From Methylomonas koyamae (GTDB taxonomy: Bacteria; Pseudomonadota; Gammaproteobacteria; Methylococcales; Methylomonadaceae): a stretch of DNA of 64,000 bases. The notes beneath the pieces were generated by a model, which made no database searches, was not told where the DNA came from, and worked only from the letters and a program-made list of their open reading frames with translations. The stretch lies in the NCBI RefSeq assembly GCF_001644025.1, contig NZ_LUUK01000155.1:1-64000 (forward strand). The letters run 5' to 3'. Below, in pieces: positions 8,801 to 18,400 of this stretch. Positions within the stretch are counted from its first letter, which is position 1; each line of letters opens with the position of its first letter. The position numbers and the translations under genes are program-made.

Positions 8801-9188
8801 TGGCCGCGACGCCGGGCCGGGGCTGATAACCGATCAACCGGGCCAGTTCCAACACCGAGCGGCGCTCGGTGGCAGTGCGCAAATAGCCTTCGTTGGCGAT
8901 GCGTTCCTGATAAAAGCTCAACACTTCGGCGAGGCTAGCCCAAGCTTGCAGCAGCGCAATCGAAAAGTCATCGGGCTGGCGACTGGTCAAGGCCTGCAAG
9001 GGATAACGGCCCGCTTCGCCCGGCTCGGCCAGATTCAGCGTGGACAGGCGCGCCAGCGCCGATTCCAGAAACCCGTGGTAATCGCCAATCCGGTAGTGTA
9101 AGGCCGGCAAGCCGGGCCGGTTCTCGATGGCCGCCGGCACCGAGACAGAGATGCCCGAGCAACAGCCGCAAGATGAGATGGTATTCAT
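5847..9188 (-). CDS. Putative baseplate assembly protein, large (gpJ-like, second copy)
   Basis: A 1113-residue protein of the baseplate J/gp6-like type found in eCIS loci. Supporting segments are GDYHGFLESALARLS near the start, SFYQERIANEGYLRTATERRSVLELARLIGYQPRPG (about 80-125), FGDGVHGARLPSGVENIQAVYRSGIGKGGNVKAEQI, and SVRDYQDFSRTYAGIGKA in the C-terminal third. These match the wedge proteins that ring the hub. The start overlaps the stop of the preceding baseplate gene by 4 bp (ATGA), implying translational coupling. A Gly-rich stretch near residue 395-410 (SAGGGAGGGDTGGNGGE) looks like a flexible linker. Confidence 0.85.
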   Translation of the reverse strand: MNTISSCGCCSGISVSVPAAIENRPGLPALHYRIGDYHGFLESALARLSTLNLAEPGEAGRYPLQALTSRQPDDFSIALLQAWASLAEVLSFYQERIANEGYLRTATERRSVLELARLIGYQPRPGVAASVFLAYGLDDKFEGPSLIAKGAKVQSLPAPGESPQTFETSDDLEARAAWNTLKPRLSRPQTSLSMFFDPGGPRVYLKGISTKLNVDDPLLIQIGGNEPALLRVGEVLPEPEHDRTLVRLQIGVTPIAAVLNWQDVLNDQYALLLLDDGSGQPGFFDFRFDVDIEQVEADGLTLYSLADGGAWLLQIGAEGHQIVLSRNSRQLGYAVKSVDGIGATGLSYLRISLEGLQDYRQIIAGLTQSPSLQPRNQATLTRNLAGQFFAAPLLDPSAGGGAGGGDTGGNGGELRFRARPLTVDVAARYATQGLNAVADANNAIAKRFSPALRTHLAAATANTRITLDGPVTVYALRGKASPFGHNAQLRQTDFANGNYTLREWQIANPYNTPTTSNTGSVTGAVFHQPTTLYLDADYPLTTGGWIVIAKANGSEIVVRLDKDTLQHRSLAAYGLSGKSLAVSLPSDKAWIGEPTGNNPEPFATVRTTTVHIQSEALALAEEPISTPVCGGDSELLELDRYHEDLQAGRWVIVSGERADLPGTSGVRFSELAMLSSVRQDLYRQTYYSLAGRDGGVDKLEYSLPGDRIHSFVKLAKPLAYCFKRDTVKIHANVVKASHGETRKEVLGSGNGAQALQRFTLKQSPLTFVAANNPAGIDSTLAVSVNGVQWREAEALNGLSATGRAFVTQTDDDGKTSLIFGDGVHGARLPSGVENIQAVYRSGIGKGGNVKAEQINLLLSRPLGVRDVINPLRASGGADPESRDQARINAPLTLAALDRLVSVRDYQDFSRTYAGIGKAYAVELSDGRRQIVHVTVAGAEDIPIDETSDLFLNLWQALHDYGDPFQPMQLAVRELLLIVVSARVRIAPDYRWENVEPALRGVLLEAFGFERRELGQGVCLSEVISAMQGVAGVVYVDVDAFGGVPEKIPDAAAGRRLQTPAEIAEAVQAIAAQTQPAQHLAVNLAKFENGAIRPAQIAVLATEIPETLSLNQIL

Positions 9189-11722
9189 CGTCCGCCCTCC
9201 ATATTCAGCGTCAATAAGCCGTGTTCCGGAAAACCTTTATCGTTATCCAGACGGGCGATTTCCAGCGGCGCCAGCGTCAACACGCCGGTGGCGATTGCAT
9301 CGTCGGCGGCTTCGAACAAGCGCCGCAATTCGCTGACTTCGACGCCGGCGACGCCGGCCACCTTTTGTGCCGCCGCGACGATGCGACTCAAATACACGCC
9401 GTCGCCGAAACTCAGATTGTCCGGATGAAAAAAGCCGCGCTGGCCATCGGCCAAAACGCGGTTGCTGAACATGGTTTGCAGGCTCGCTTTAATCTGGCTT
9501 TGCAAAAAGCCGGGCCGAACGCAGACTTTCAAGATCAAGGCCAGCGGCACTTGCAGCGCGGCAACCACTTCCAGGTCGTGACCGATGCGCCGGTAGCTCC
9601 GCAAATGCCGGTCGATGCGGCACAGCAAGCTTCGGCAGTCGGCACTGGCCGCGTAGGCATCGACCACCACCAACACCCTGTAGCCGCTGCCGGTCCAGCG
9701 CAGCGTTGCGGCGGCTTTTTGTACCTCGGCGGCGAAATCGCGCATTACAATTTGCGCGTAATCGTCGCAAGTGACGGCGCGTTGCAACACTTGCCGAAAC
9801 GCGTGCGGCGCCAATAAGCGCGCCTGAGCCACCGGCTCCGCCGCCACGCCGCCCTGGGCCGGCAAGGGATTGCGCACTGAAAGGGTCGCGCCGCTGGGAA
9901 AGCGATTACGAAATACGATGCGTGTGATGGTCTCGGCGCCGACCAGACCGGCCGGGCCGTTGCCCGTCCGGTAGCGGGCCGCGAAACGGGTACCGGGCTT
10001 GGGCATCCGGCCCTGTTGGCCGTCGCCGAAGCGCAGCCAGGCAACCGCATCGTCATCAATTTCGACAGTAAAGTGCCGGTCACCGGCGTTGCTGTTCAAC
10101 AAATCGGCTTGCGCAGACCATACCTCCGGCGTATCGCAAGCGCCGAGATCGGTTTCGGTCAATGCCAGCCATGGCAATGCCAGACGTACATCCTGATCCG
10201 CTAAACCGCTGGCCGCGATGACTAGCGGTTGTGCGCCGCACGGATCGGGCTGACGGCAGGCCGGCAGCGGCTGGACGTGGGTCAATTCGGGCTTGCTCAA
10301 ACGTGGCCGAAAACGCAGCGGCAACGCCGTCGGTTCGCGCACCCCGCAATCGTCGCAATCCGGCCAATGCCAACTGCCGGGCACCACTTCCAGCGTTTCG
10401 GTCACCGTTTCGCCGTGATCGACCAGCACCACGTTACCGCGCGCCACGCTGACGCCGGTCAGCGGCGAACAATCTTCGTCCTTGACCGCCGACAAACACA
10501 ACGCAAAAGGCAACGCATCGGCCCGGCTCCAGCGAATATCGACGATGAAGCGACCGGTCAACGGATCGACGCCCTCCTCGACCGCAATCAGCCGCACCGG
10601 ATGCCTATGTTTGGGATCGGCATCGGCGCGGTTGCCGGTGTGCGGCCCCAACACTTCCTCGAAAATCAACACGTCGCAGACTTGCAAACGCAATTGCCGG
10701 CTTTCGATACCGGGGTCCAGCAAGGTCGCCGAGGTTGCGCCCTTGAGCAGACAGCATTTAGCATCGCCCCAGGTATAAAAATCGATGGCATTATGCTCCG
10801 CGTACCAGTGCAGGGTTTGCTTGGCCGGCACCAGCAGGGGTTCGTAGACCAAATAGGGTTGCGGCAAGGTTTGCGGCAAATCCTCGGCCTTGAGCAAAGC
10901 CGTGTCGTCGCCGGAATCGAACGCGGTGATAAAAAACACATCGGCGCTTTCGACGGCCAAATCTTGCGAGACCTCCAGACACACCCAGGCCCTGGCGTTG
11001 CAACCCTCGTGCAAGCGGTAATCGACTAAGCGGGCGTGGCGTCTGACCGAGATCCGCCGCCGCGCGGTGTCCAGATACGCTTCGGTGGCGACCGCATCCT
11101 GATAGTAACTGAGATGGTCGCCGACGTAAGCCAGCAATTCGACCAGCGTCACGCCCAAATCCGGGACATGGCGTTCCCGCCAATCCGGCAGTACCAGCGC
11201 CAAGCGGTCGTAAATCAATTGCCGGAAGCTGGCGTAATCCTTGGCCAGATAATTGATTTCCGGCAATTCCGCCGCCGACGCCGCACAATCCTGCGCCGGC
11301 TTACAGTCGATGTCGCCGCCGCAGGCCACCTTGAAATTGAATTCCAGACTCGCGTAACGCGGATCGAAGCCGGGCATGCTGCGCTCGGTGGGCCGGCCTT
11401 GTTCGTCCAGCGCCACCGCGCACAAGCGATAATTGGAAAAATCGCCGTAACGGTCCAGGCCGACCAGCATGTAGTCGTCGCGCTCCGGGTCTTCGTCGCG
11501 AACAATCTCTACAGAGACCACCCGGATGCCGGTAATCCGCTCGCCACCGACGATACGCAGATTCGCGGCGTCGAGGTGATCGGGGGCCTTGCGCAGAAAA
11601 AACACCGTCAAGCTCAGTTGGTCGTCGCCGACTTCCAAGTAATCGAAGCCGTTCAAACTCTCGCTGGCCCGGACTAGCGCTCGGCGACTATCCTCGCGGC
11701 ACAGCAATGCCGAGGCGCTCAT
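9185..11722 (-). CDS. Putative baseplate assembly protein (gpJ-like, first copy)
   Basis: An 845-residue wedge protein of the eCIS baseplate. Typical blocks are NYLAKDYASFRQLIYDRLALVLPDW, DLGVTLVELLAYVGDHLSYYQDAVATEAYLDTARRRISVRRHARLVDYRLHEG (about residues 185-250), and later FGDGQQGRMPKPGTRFAARYRTGNGPAGLVGAETI. It shares the plan of the following 1113-residue protein, and both together correspond to the two large Afp11/Afp12-type baseplate components. Its start overlaps the gp25-like gene by 4 bp and its stop overlaps the next gene by 4 bp. It is cytoplasmic before assembly. Confidence 0.87.
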   Translation of the reverse strand: MSASALLCREDSRRALVRASESLNGFDYLEVGDDQLSLTVFFLRKAPDHLDAANLRIVGGERITGIRVVSVEIVRDEDPERDDYMLVGLDRYGDFSNYRLCAVALDEQGRPTERSMPGFDPRYASLEFNFKVACGGDIDCKPAQDCAASAAELPEINYLAKDYASFRQLIYDRLALVLPDWRERHVPDLGVTLVELLAYVGDHLSYYQDAVATEAYLDTARRRISVRRHARLVDYRLHEGCNARAWVCLEVSQDLAVESADVFFITAFDSGDDTALLKAEDLPQTLPQPYLVYEPLLVPAKQTLHWYAEHNAIDFYTWGDAKCCLLKGATSATLLDPGIESRQLRLQVCDVLIFEEVLGPHTGNRADADPKHRHPVRLIAVEEGVDPLTGRFIVDIRWSRADALPFALCLSAVKDEDCSPLTGVSVARGNVVLVDHGETVTETLEVVPGSWHWPDCDDCGVREPTALPLRFRPRLSKPELTHVQPLPACRQPDPCGAQPLVIAASGLADQDVRLALPWLALTETDLGACDTPEVWSAQADLLNSNAGDRHFTVEIDDDAVAWLRFGDGQQGRMPKPGTRFAARYRTGNGPAGLVGAETITRIVFRNRFPSGATLSVRNPLPAQGGVAAEPVAQARLLAPHAFRQVLQRAVTCDDYAQIVMRDFAAEVQKAAATLRWTGSGYRVLVVVDAYAASADCRSLLCRIDRHLRSYRRIGHDLEVVAALQVPLALILKVCVRPGFLQSQIKASLQTMFSNRVLADGQRGFFHPDNLSFGDGVYLSRIVAAAQKVAGVAGVEVSELRRLFEAADDAIATGVLTLAPLEIARLDNDKGFPEHGLLTLNMEGGR

Positions 11723-12081
11723 GTCGGACTCCTGAGGAATTCCGCGCTGCGAACCTCGCCGCTGCGCTTGACCCGGTATTGCACCTGCACCTGCAAGGTC
11801 GAGTCCTGGCTGGTCACTTCCAAGGCCAGTACATCCAGCACATCGCCCAGCCAGCGCTGTAAGCCGGCCTGAATCGTGAATTGTAGCGTCGCCGCCAATT
11901 CGGCGCTGTTCGGCGCGAAAATTAGTTGTAGCAAGCCGCTGCCGAAATCCGGTCGGTTGACGCGTTCGCCGTTGTTGGTGAACAGAAATTGTTCGATCAT
12001 GTCGCGGATATGCTCGTCGTAAGCGGTGACGGCGGTGCGTCCGCGCTGGTCGAAATGCAACGGAAAATCGACGGCTATCAT
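11719..12081 (-). CDS. GPW/gp25-family baseplate protein
   Basis: A 120-residue protein with the gp25/W fold pattern: AYDEHIRDMIEQFLFTNNGERVNRPDFGSGLLQLIF, where the NGER and RPDFGSGL segments are the conserved core of T4 gp25, Afp9 and TssE proteins. In contractile tails this protein binds the first sheath ring to the baseplate. It lies 7 bp after the PAAR-like gene and overlaps the first gpJ-like gene by 4 bp. The length is normal for the family. Confidence 0.9.
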   Translation of the reverse strand: MIAVDFPLHFDQRGRTAVTAYDEHIRDMIEQFLFTNNGERVNRPDFGSGLLQLIFAPNSAELAATLQFTIQAGLQRWLGDVLDVLALEVTSQDSTLQVQVQYRVKRSGEVRSAEFLRSPT

Positions 12082-12088
12082 GGCATCC

Positions 12089-12412
12089 TCACAGCGCGCT
12101 GACGCGGGTTTGGGTTAATAAAATCAAAAGCGGCGTCGCGGTTGGCGCGCATATCGCCTGACTGCTTTGCACCACCAGCGGTTGGCCGTTGGACGTGACC
12201 CGCGTGGTACCCATCAACCATTGCCCGGTAACGCAAGGTCCGTTGGCAGCGGGCGGCGGCGGCAACGCACAGCCGGCCACGATATAGGGCGCCGTCATCA
12301 GCACGGTCGGCTGGCCGCTGACCATGACGCGCGGGTTTGGCACGGTCGGCGTCGCCTGACCGCCGTGGGCGCATAACACCTGCGCGCCGACATGTACTAA
12401 GAAGCCGGCCAT
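12089..12412 (-). CDS. PAAR-like (DUF4280-type) spike tip protein
   Basis: A 107-residue protein beginning AGFLVHVGAQVLCAHGGQATP with a later VTGQWLMGTTRVTSNGQPLVVQSSQAIC. This His/Cys-containing pattern is that of PAAR-like proteins that cap the spike of contractile systems (Afp10 position). Conserved H7, C13, H15, C49, C60 and C87 could bind a metal. It follows the gp5-like spike gene by 1 bp. PAAR tips can carry cargo, but this one is too short to hold an extra effector domain. Confidence 0.8.
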   Translation of the reverse strand: MAGFLVHVGAQVLCAHGGQATPTVPNPRVMVSGQPTVLMTAPYIVAGCALPPPPAANGPCVTGQWLMGTTRVTSNGQPLVVQSSQAICAPTATPLLILLTQTRVSAL

Positions 12413-12413
12413 C

Positions 12414-12971
12414 TCAAGTCACCACCAGCGCCAGTTTGTTGATCATCACCGCCGGCCCCAGCATTTCCAGGCTGGCGCCCTTGCCGTTACTGATGAAGAT
12501 ACCGGCGTCGTTGACCACAATGTAAGCGCCGGTGGTGCTGCGTAAAATCACCCCGCCGGTGGTCGGGATCGGCGGCATCACCGGCGGCGGCGGAGCCGGC
12601 GGCAGGTCGCTGACGATAATGCCTTGCTGCAGCAAGGACTGAATCACGATATTGGGATCGGCCGGGTTGCCGGCCAGCGCCGCCAGCGGAATATCGGTTT
12701 GCAAACCCCAGCGGCAGCCGACCCAGATCGGTTTGTCCAGATCGCCGTGCTCGAACTCTATCCATACCCCGGCGCCGATCGGCGGCACCATGTACACGCC
12801 CATTGGCGGCCCGGTCGGTCCGGCCAGCGGCACGCAGGGTTCGGCGAAGGTGGTCGGAATCAACGAATTGACGTCCGGCACCAGCGCCTGAATCCGGCCG
12901 CGCTGTTCCGGATCGACGTTGTTGATCACGGTGCCGCGATACTTGCCCCAATATTTGTTCTCTTCGTTCAT
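12414..12971 (-). CDS. gp5/VgrG OB-fold spike protein (baseplate assembly V-like)
   Basis: A 185-residue protein. Residues 8-90 (KYRGTVINNVDPEQRGRIQALVPDV ... PCVPLAGP ... PPIGAGVWIEFEHGDLDKPIWVGCRW) are the gp5 oligonucleotide/oligosaccharide-binding-fold domain used by tail spikes. A Pro-rich bridge (PPAPPPPVMPPIP) follows, then a short beta repeat region ending in KLALVVT. It corresponds to Afp8/Pvc8 together with the separate hub gene upstream, with which it overlaps by 4 bp. The split of hub and spike into two genes is seen in several eCIS lineages. Confidence 0.87.
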   Translation of the reverse strand: MNEENKYWGKYRGTVINNVDPEQRGRIQALVPDVNSLIPTTFAEPCVPLAGPTGPPMGVYMVPPIGAGVWIEFEHGDLDKPIWVGCRWGLQTDIPLAALAGNPADPNIVIQSLLQQGIIVSDLPPAPPPPVMPPIPTTGGVILRSTTGAYIVVNDAGIFISNGKGASLEMLGPAVMINKLALVVT

Positions 12972-14095
12972 ACCGGCAGCCTCGGCGTGTTGGAAATCAG
13001 CCCGTCGCGCGACAGCGTGAAGTTTTGTTTGTATTCGCCGTGTTTCAGGTTATGCGTGACGCTATCGACGTAATACAAACCGTCGTAAGCCAGACCGGCG
13101 CCGCGCACGCCGACCACCATCCGCGCCCGCAAGGCTCTACCGTAACGCAACACATCCAGCGAGCCGCTGCCGGTAATTGCGTTCGCCGAGCCTTTCAACA
13201 TTTGCCCGACCATCAGATTGACCACCCCCGGCGGATCTTCACCGGCGACTTCCTTGGCGAACCTGACCTTGGCCGGCGGCGTCGGCCGTGCACCCAATGG
13301 CGGTTGAAAAATGCTGATATTGGGGATGGGCACCGGAATCGGAATTTTGTGAGTGATCGGGTCCATTACCGTGACGATCAGTACTTCCTTGGCCAGACCG
13401 TTCAAGGAAAAACTCAGGCTATCGACATTGCTGTGCGCGTCCATGTTGATGGTCAGCGCCGGCTGCGGAATCGGCAAGCGGATATTGGGGCCGAAGTAAG
13501 CCAGATTCTGGCCCGGCAACGGCCCGGATTCGACGTAAAACACGTAGCCGTTGCGCGCCGCCAATTTTTTGATATGCGCCAGATCGGTGGAGTCCTGGGA
13601 TTTGTAGCCCTTGGTGGGTGACATGAAATTCAAAAACAGCGGCGGCGTCACCAGCGGAATCACCCCGAAGGCGGCGTACGGCGCCAGTATCGTCAGCATT
13701 TGCAAGGTATCGTCCATGCCCGGAAATGGCCGTTTCAGTTCGACGATGTCCATCAGCACGCTCAAGTCCTCGCCGGTGATGGTCAGCTTGGCCTGGCCCG
13801 GCTCGCTGCTCGGCGACATCTCCTGGCGGGTGACGATGCCGTCTATCAACACGTTGGGGATGCCGTTCAGCGTGACGATGATCATCACCCGCGTCGTGAT
13901 CGGATCGAAATAACCCGCCGGCAACAGCGTGTTGGTCAGCAACGACTGGGAACTGACCGCAAACACCAACTGAAATCCGCTGCGCTCGCCGCCACTATTG
14001 ACCTGGACGCTGATCAAGGCTTCGATCACCGCGGTCGGCGCCGGTATCGGCAGCGCCGGGCCAATCAGCAAGGTCAGGTTGATGCCGTTAAGCAT
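12968..14095 (-). CDS. Hub protein, gp27/phage late control D-like
   Basis: A 375-residue protein. Segments NSGGERSGFQLVFAV, VLIDGIVTRQEMSPSSEPGQAKLTITGEDLSVLMD and LAARNGYVFYVESGPLPGQNLAYFGPN match the hub domain of VgrG, gp27 and gpD proteins. The C-terminal YVDSVTHNLKHGEYKQNFTLSRDGL is also typical. I take the ATG at 14095, which overlaps the end of the LysM gene by 8 bp, instead of the longer frame from 14146, which runs deep into that gene. It would form the trimeric hub between tube and spike. Confidence 0.87.
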   Translation of the reverse strand: MLNGINLTLLIGPALPIPAPTAVIEALISVQVNSGGERSGFQLVFAVSSQSLLTNTLLPAGYFDPITTRVMIIVTLNGIPNVLIDGIVTRQEMSPSSEPGQAKLTITGEDLSVLMDIVELKRPFPGMDDTLQMLTILAPYAAFGVIPLVTPPLFLNFMSPTKGYKSQDSTDLAHIKKLAARNGYVFYVESGPLPGQNLAYFGPNIRLPIPQPALTINMDAHSNVDSLSFSLNGLAKEVLIVTVMDPITHKIPIPVPIPNISIFQPPLGARPTPPAKVRFAKEVAGEDPPGVVNLMVGQMLKGSANAITGSGSLDVLRYGRALRARMVVGVRGAGLAYDGLYYVDSVTHNLKHGEYKQNFTLSRDGLISNTPRLPV

Positions 14096-14453
14096 TGCTG
14101 GGCCCTGGGATGCCTTCCGGCAAGGTGATGCGCAGTTTGCGGCCAACCTGCTCCAGCTCGCGCGGTTGCAAGGCGCGGTTGGCGTCGCACAGCCGCCAGA
14201 ACTGTTCCGGGTCGCCGAGGTAGCGGGCGGTGGTGTTATCCAGCCGCTCGTTCTGACTGACCGTATGTTCCTGCAGCAGCTCGAAGCGCTCCGGCGCCGG
14301 CACGAAGCGGCGCCGCAGATAGGCGGTCTTGCGACCGTCGGCGCTTTCCAGAATCGCGGTCGGAATGCCGTAGTAACGGCTGCCGGGCGGAAACGGGCCG
14401 GCAGTGCCGCCGGGTTGCAGGAGTTGTTGCAAAGCCAGATTCGGATCGGTCAT
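14088..14453 (-). CDS. LysM-type baseplate protein
   Basis: A 121-residue protein. After a disordered N-terminus it carries RYYGIPTAILESADGRKTAYLRRRFVPAPE and then a LysM-like motif, EHTVSQNERLDNTTARYLGDPEQFWRLCDANRALQP...VGRKLRITLP. Small LysM proteins sit between the tube initiator and the hub in eCIS and phage loci (tail X/gp53-like, Afp7 C-terminal part). Here the LysM domain is a separate gene 9 bp after the CIS-tube gene. A role in holding the baseplate hub together is known for gp53-like proteins. Confidence 0.82.
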   Translation of the reverse strand: MTDPNLALQQLLQPGGTAGPFPPGSRYYGIPTAILESADGRKTAYLRRRFVPAPERFELLQEHTVSQNERLDNTTARYLGDPEQFWRLCDANRALQPRELEQVGRKLRITLPEGIPGPSNA

Positions 14454-14462
14454 CGTCGTCTC

Positions 14463-15113
14463 CTAAATACCGCTGATGCCCAGCGCCGCGAACGCGCCGC
14501 CGGCAAATTTTTGCGCCAACTGCTCCTTGTTTTGCAGATAGCTGATAAACAGACTGCCGCCCTTGTGATCGAAGCCGATGTCGTTGACGCTCAACACCCG
14601 CAGGCCCAGACTGAGTTTGGCGCGGATCGGATTCAAGGCCGCGTCGAAGGCTTCCTCGGTGATGCTGAACTCGGTCAGCCGTACCGGCACGATGCGCTGC
14701 TTGCTCCAGATAAACAGCATCAACGCCGCTTCGGAGGGGGCGATTTCCAGGGTGCCGGCGTGGGCCAGACTATTGGCGGCCTGGAGCTGAGCACTGCTCG
14801 GATAGACGATCAACTCCAGCGCGGCCAATTGCGGATGCAAACCCACTTGAGTCGCCAGGCCGTCGGCGATTTCCAACTGCTCGGCGGCATCGATTTCTGC
14901 GTCCAGCTTGATGGTTTCCACCGGCGGACCTTTCAGGCGCAGCGCTTCGGAACGGTCGCCGCTATCGGCGCCGATACCTTGCACTTGCAAGGAGCGGGTG
15001 ATGGTGTCCGGGTTGTACTGCAAGGCGATGATGCGCCGCACCGCGCCGCTGCCGGGATCGATCAGCACCACGCCACCCTTGATCAGTTTCGGAGAACCTG
15101 GGAAACCGCTCAT
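14463..15113 (-). CDS. CIS tube initiator / Afp7-like baseplate protein
   Basis: A 216-residue protein. IALQYNPDTITRSLQVQGIG near residues 27-50 and LRVLSVNDIGFDHKGGSLFISYLQNKEQLAQKF near the C-terminus fit the contractile injection system tube N-domain family (Afp7/Pvc7). In characterised systems this protein links the spike hub to the first tube ring. Normally the LysM domain is fused; here it is the next gene. The ATG overlaps the stop of the 73-residue gene (ATGA at 15110-15113), supporting coupled translation. Confidence 0.83.
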   Translation of the reverse strand: MSGFPGSPKLIKGGVVLIDPGSGAVRRIIALQYNPDTITRSLQVQGIGADSGDRSEALRLKGPPVETIKLDAEIDAAEQLEIADGLATQVGLHPQLAALELIVYPSSAQLQAANSLAHAGTLEIAPSEAALMLFIWSKQRIVPVRLTEFSITEEAFDAALNPIRAKLSLGLRVLSVNDIGFDHKGGSLFISYLQNKEQLAQKFAGGAFAALGISGI

Positions 15114-15331
15114 GAGAAAGCTCCTGGCGGTGGCGTCGCGCCAATCGGTATGACCGACGCATCAGCTGTTTTCAGGAAGTTAGGATTAAGTGCTTCGACA
15201 GGTTCGGGATTAACGGCATTAGCTTGATTCGGTTCGCGGAGAGTTTGTCGAACCATGAGCGGAATCAGCTTGTTCAGAACATCCTTAAGATCATCGCCGA
15301 AATCTTTTAACTTGGAGGTGGCTGAGCGCAT
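15110..15331 (-). CDS. Small protein of unknown function within eCIS operon
   Basis: A 73-residue protein. The N-terminal half (KLKDFGDDLKDVLNKLIPLMVRQTLRE) is likely one amphipathic helix; the rest is Pro-rich and low in complexity. It is kept as a gene because its stop codon overlaps the next start in an ATGA arrangement, a purine-rich GAGAA lies just ahead of its ATG, and otherwise a 290-bp hole would break the operon. A 74-bp gap separates it from the second DUF4157 gene. No function is assigned; it could be a chaperone or adaptor of the neighbouring payload. Confidence 0.55.
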   Translation of the reverse strand: MRSATSKLKDFGDDLKDVLNKLIPLMVRQTLREPNQANAVNPEPVEALNPNFLKTADASVIPIGATPPPGAFS

Positions 15332-15405
15332 CGTTATTTCTCGTTAAATGTTGCGTTACTCAATAGTGGGGCGGCTAGTCGCTAGCCTTTCGCCGCAGTT
15401 CGTGG

Positions 15406-18400
15406 TCATCGCGGAAAGTTGCTCTGGAGGAAAGCGAATACGTGCGGACGCAAGCGTTGCAAGCCATCCGGGTCAACCATGTATAAAGCGTAGGATTCGG
15501 CAAAGTGTTCCTGCCAACTGGTATCCGAATAGTGCGTGATTCCTGGGCCGCCATCCTGCTGTGCGGCTTGCCGGAAAGCCACGTTGTCCGCGCCTTCCAC
15601 AATCGTCAAGTCGTTGCTGCCGGGTTGCGCTTGCCATTGCGAACCCGACAAGGAGCGAGCCGCGTCGCGCGTTCGTTGAGCTGCGGTTATTTGCGCATGT
15701 ATTTGATTCCAGCGTGCTTGCATCGAGGCGGGAATTGAGTAGCGATTGGAACCCGGCTGAGTTTCGTAACGGCGAAAGGCGTTGCGTTGCGCGTTAACCG
15801 CTTGATTCACGGGATCGATGACTTGCGACAATATCCTTAAATCGAGTGCGTGCCCCAACTCGTGCAATACGTCTTGCCGCGCGACGTTCGCCAACCCTTG
15901 TCCGGGAACGCCGGTCCGAGTCAGCGACGCGGTAAAGGCACAGTCGAACAAAGTGATGACGCGGGTCCCGGATTGATGTTCGCCACACCATTCGGGATGG
16001 GTCTGGTGTACGGTGCCGCGATTGAAGGTATAACCGGCAACCAGATTTAAGGTGGTGTCTGGCACTTGCTCCAATGCCGCCAATACTTCCTGAAATTGCG
16101 GGTCGCTCCAACCTGCACCACGGCGAAAATTGTAGCGGTCGAAACGTTGTTGCGCTCTCTTGGCCTGATCCGGATGCAGGGTTTCCATGCCTATGCCGCC
16201 TAAATGTTCGACCAATATTTCACCGTTGGCCGCGCCGCCTTGTACTTGACGTCTGACATAGGTAAAGCGAAAGGCCGAATACCCGCCCCCGACGTTCTCC
16301 AAGTGCAAAGCTAGCGTCAACGTCGAATTCGGTTCGAGCGGCGGCGGACCGCTGGTCCAGCTGGCGGGATTTGTCAACGTGCCGGCGATATTTTCCAAGC
16401 CCCTACGCAACACTTGCATAACGCCGCTGGAGAAGCGCACGACTACGTTCGCCGGTAACGGGATCATCGTCGCCCGTGGCTGAAAATAGGCGTCCAGATT
16501 AGCCAAAGTGACTCTCAGCGTAATCACGCGCAGTTGTTGACGCTCCGCTTCCGGAAGCGCGTTAGTGAGTTCCGCGCCCGTGGGGTCGGCTCTGCCGCGC
16601 GGCCAAGCCACCTCGTCTATCGCGCCGACGAGCTGCTGGTACAAATCCTGTTCGGTTCTGCGTAGCAAGGAAGCGGCTTTCGTAATCAACGACGCGACGG
16701 CCGCCTGATAGGCTCCGACAAGAAGGCTTGCTAACGCGGCATCGTTATTCAGCATCTGCTGAATAATCCTCAGATTACTGGTATATGCCGTTCGCCAACC
16801 TTGTAAAATCGTTGCCAGCCACGTCTGATCGATTCGCGTCACATCTCGATAAAAATCCGCAGCCTCCCGCAAAAAGCGTATGGCACCCTCGACGAACTCG
16901 CGCTGTTCCGCCGGAGTAGCTGGCCGCGCCGCAGGTATCAATAAACCGCCGTATTTGATTTGGGCGTCCGACGGACCTACTTGATGTCCGTATTCGTCCT
17001 CACCGCTCGGAGGAAATCCGTTTTCGCGGCGGAATCGCTCTATCAGCGGTCTATGTATCGGATCATCATCACCCATGACCTTTTTATGCAACCCTCTCGA
17101 TTCACCGCGTTGCTGAACCACGTGAGCCAGTTCGTGAGCCAGCAAATGCCGACCTTCACGCGTCTCGGGCTGGAACTGGTTGTCGCCGAACACGACATCG
17201 TGACCGACCGTATAGGCTTTGGCTTGAACCTCGCGCGCCGATTGTTCGGCCGCGCCGCCGATATGGATGCGCACCCGAGAAAAATCCTGTCCGAAACGCG
17301 CCTCCATATCCTGCTGCAATGGAGCATCCAACGGCCTACCCGAACTCGCCAGCACCTGATCGACGCTGTCCGGCACCGCTTCCGCGGCGGCCGAACCGTT
17401 GCCGCTTACGCGTTGAATGCTGGGCGTGGCCGACTTGAGCGGCGGGTTTGACGAATTTGTTAGCACTTGTTCGGCGACGCGATCCGCTTCCGTTTCCAGG
17501 GGATCACCGCTGGCGCCGATACGAAGTTTTTTCTGCAAGGCCGGACGTTCGTCCTGCTCTTCTTCGCTGAGAATTCTCAATTTGATTTGATCGCCAAACA
17601 ACGAAGGCCTTTCCTTACCCGGCGACCAATTGGGCTGCGTCAGCTGTAAACCGTTTTTCGGTTGCGGTGCCGCCAGCCACGGATATTTTTTTAGAGTCTC
17701 TGAAATATCCGGACCGCCACGATACTTCAGCGCGGCCTGTCTGAGTGCCTCATCTTCCGCCCTTTGCCTTAAGTCTTCCGGGGAACCGGGCGTAAAACGC
17801 ATATTGGCGCGGAACTTGGCCTGATCCGCCGCCATTTTGGCGGTCTCCGCCCGATACTTGTCGGCCGCGCTGAGCGGTGTTTTCCCAGCGTCGTTTTTGG
17901 CCGCTTGCTCGCGGTAGCTAAAGGTAATCATCGCATCGGTCGGCTTATCCACCGGGCCTTTGTAGGTCAGCTTCACACTCAAGCCGGGCGTGATAATGTC
18001 CAACGGGATTTCGGGTATCTGAACCGGCAAGGCCTTGTGGTTCGCCGCCAGTGTCGCCACGGTTATTACGGCGGCTTCGCCGGTGTAAATTCTGCCCGGC
18101 CAAGTCGCGAGAATATCCTTGCCAAACTGGGTAGCGCCTTTCACCAAGGCATCTTGTTTCAGCTTCTCGACCAAGGTTTTGCCGAGCGGGGTTTGTAAAA
18201 ACGCTTCGCCGAGTTTTTCCAGGCCTTCCCGATATTTTTCCGCGTCGGTTTTTTCCTTGGGCGCTTCCTGGCGGCGAATGGTCTCGGCACCGGCGGCGGA
18301 TAACGTCGGTAACGCGCTATGGCTAGCCAATACCTGATCGGCAACCCGATCGGCCTCGCGTTCCATCGGATCGTTGCTGGCGCCAATCGCTAATTGACGT

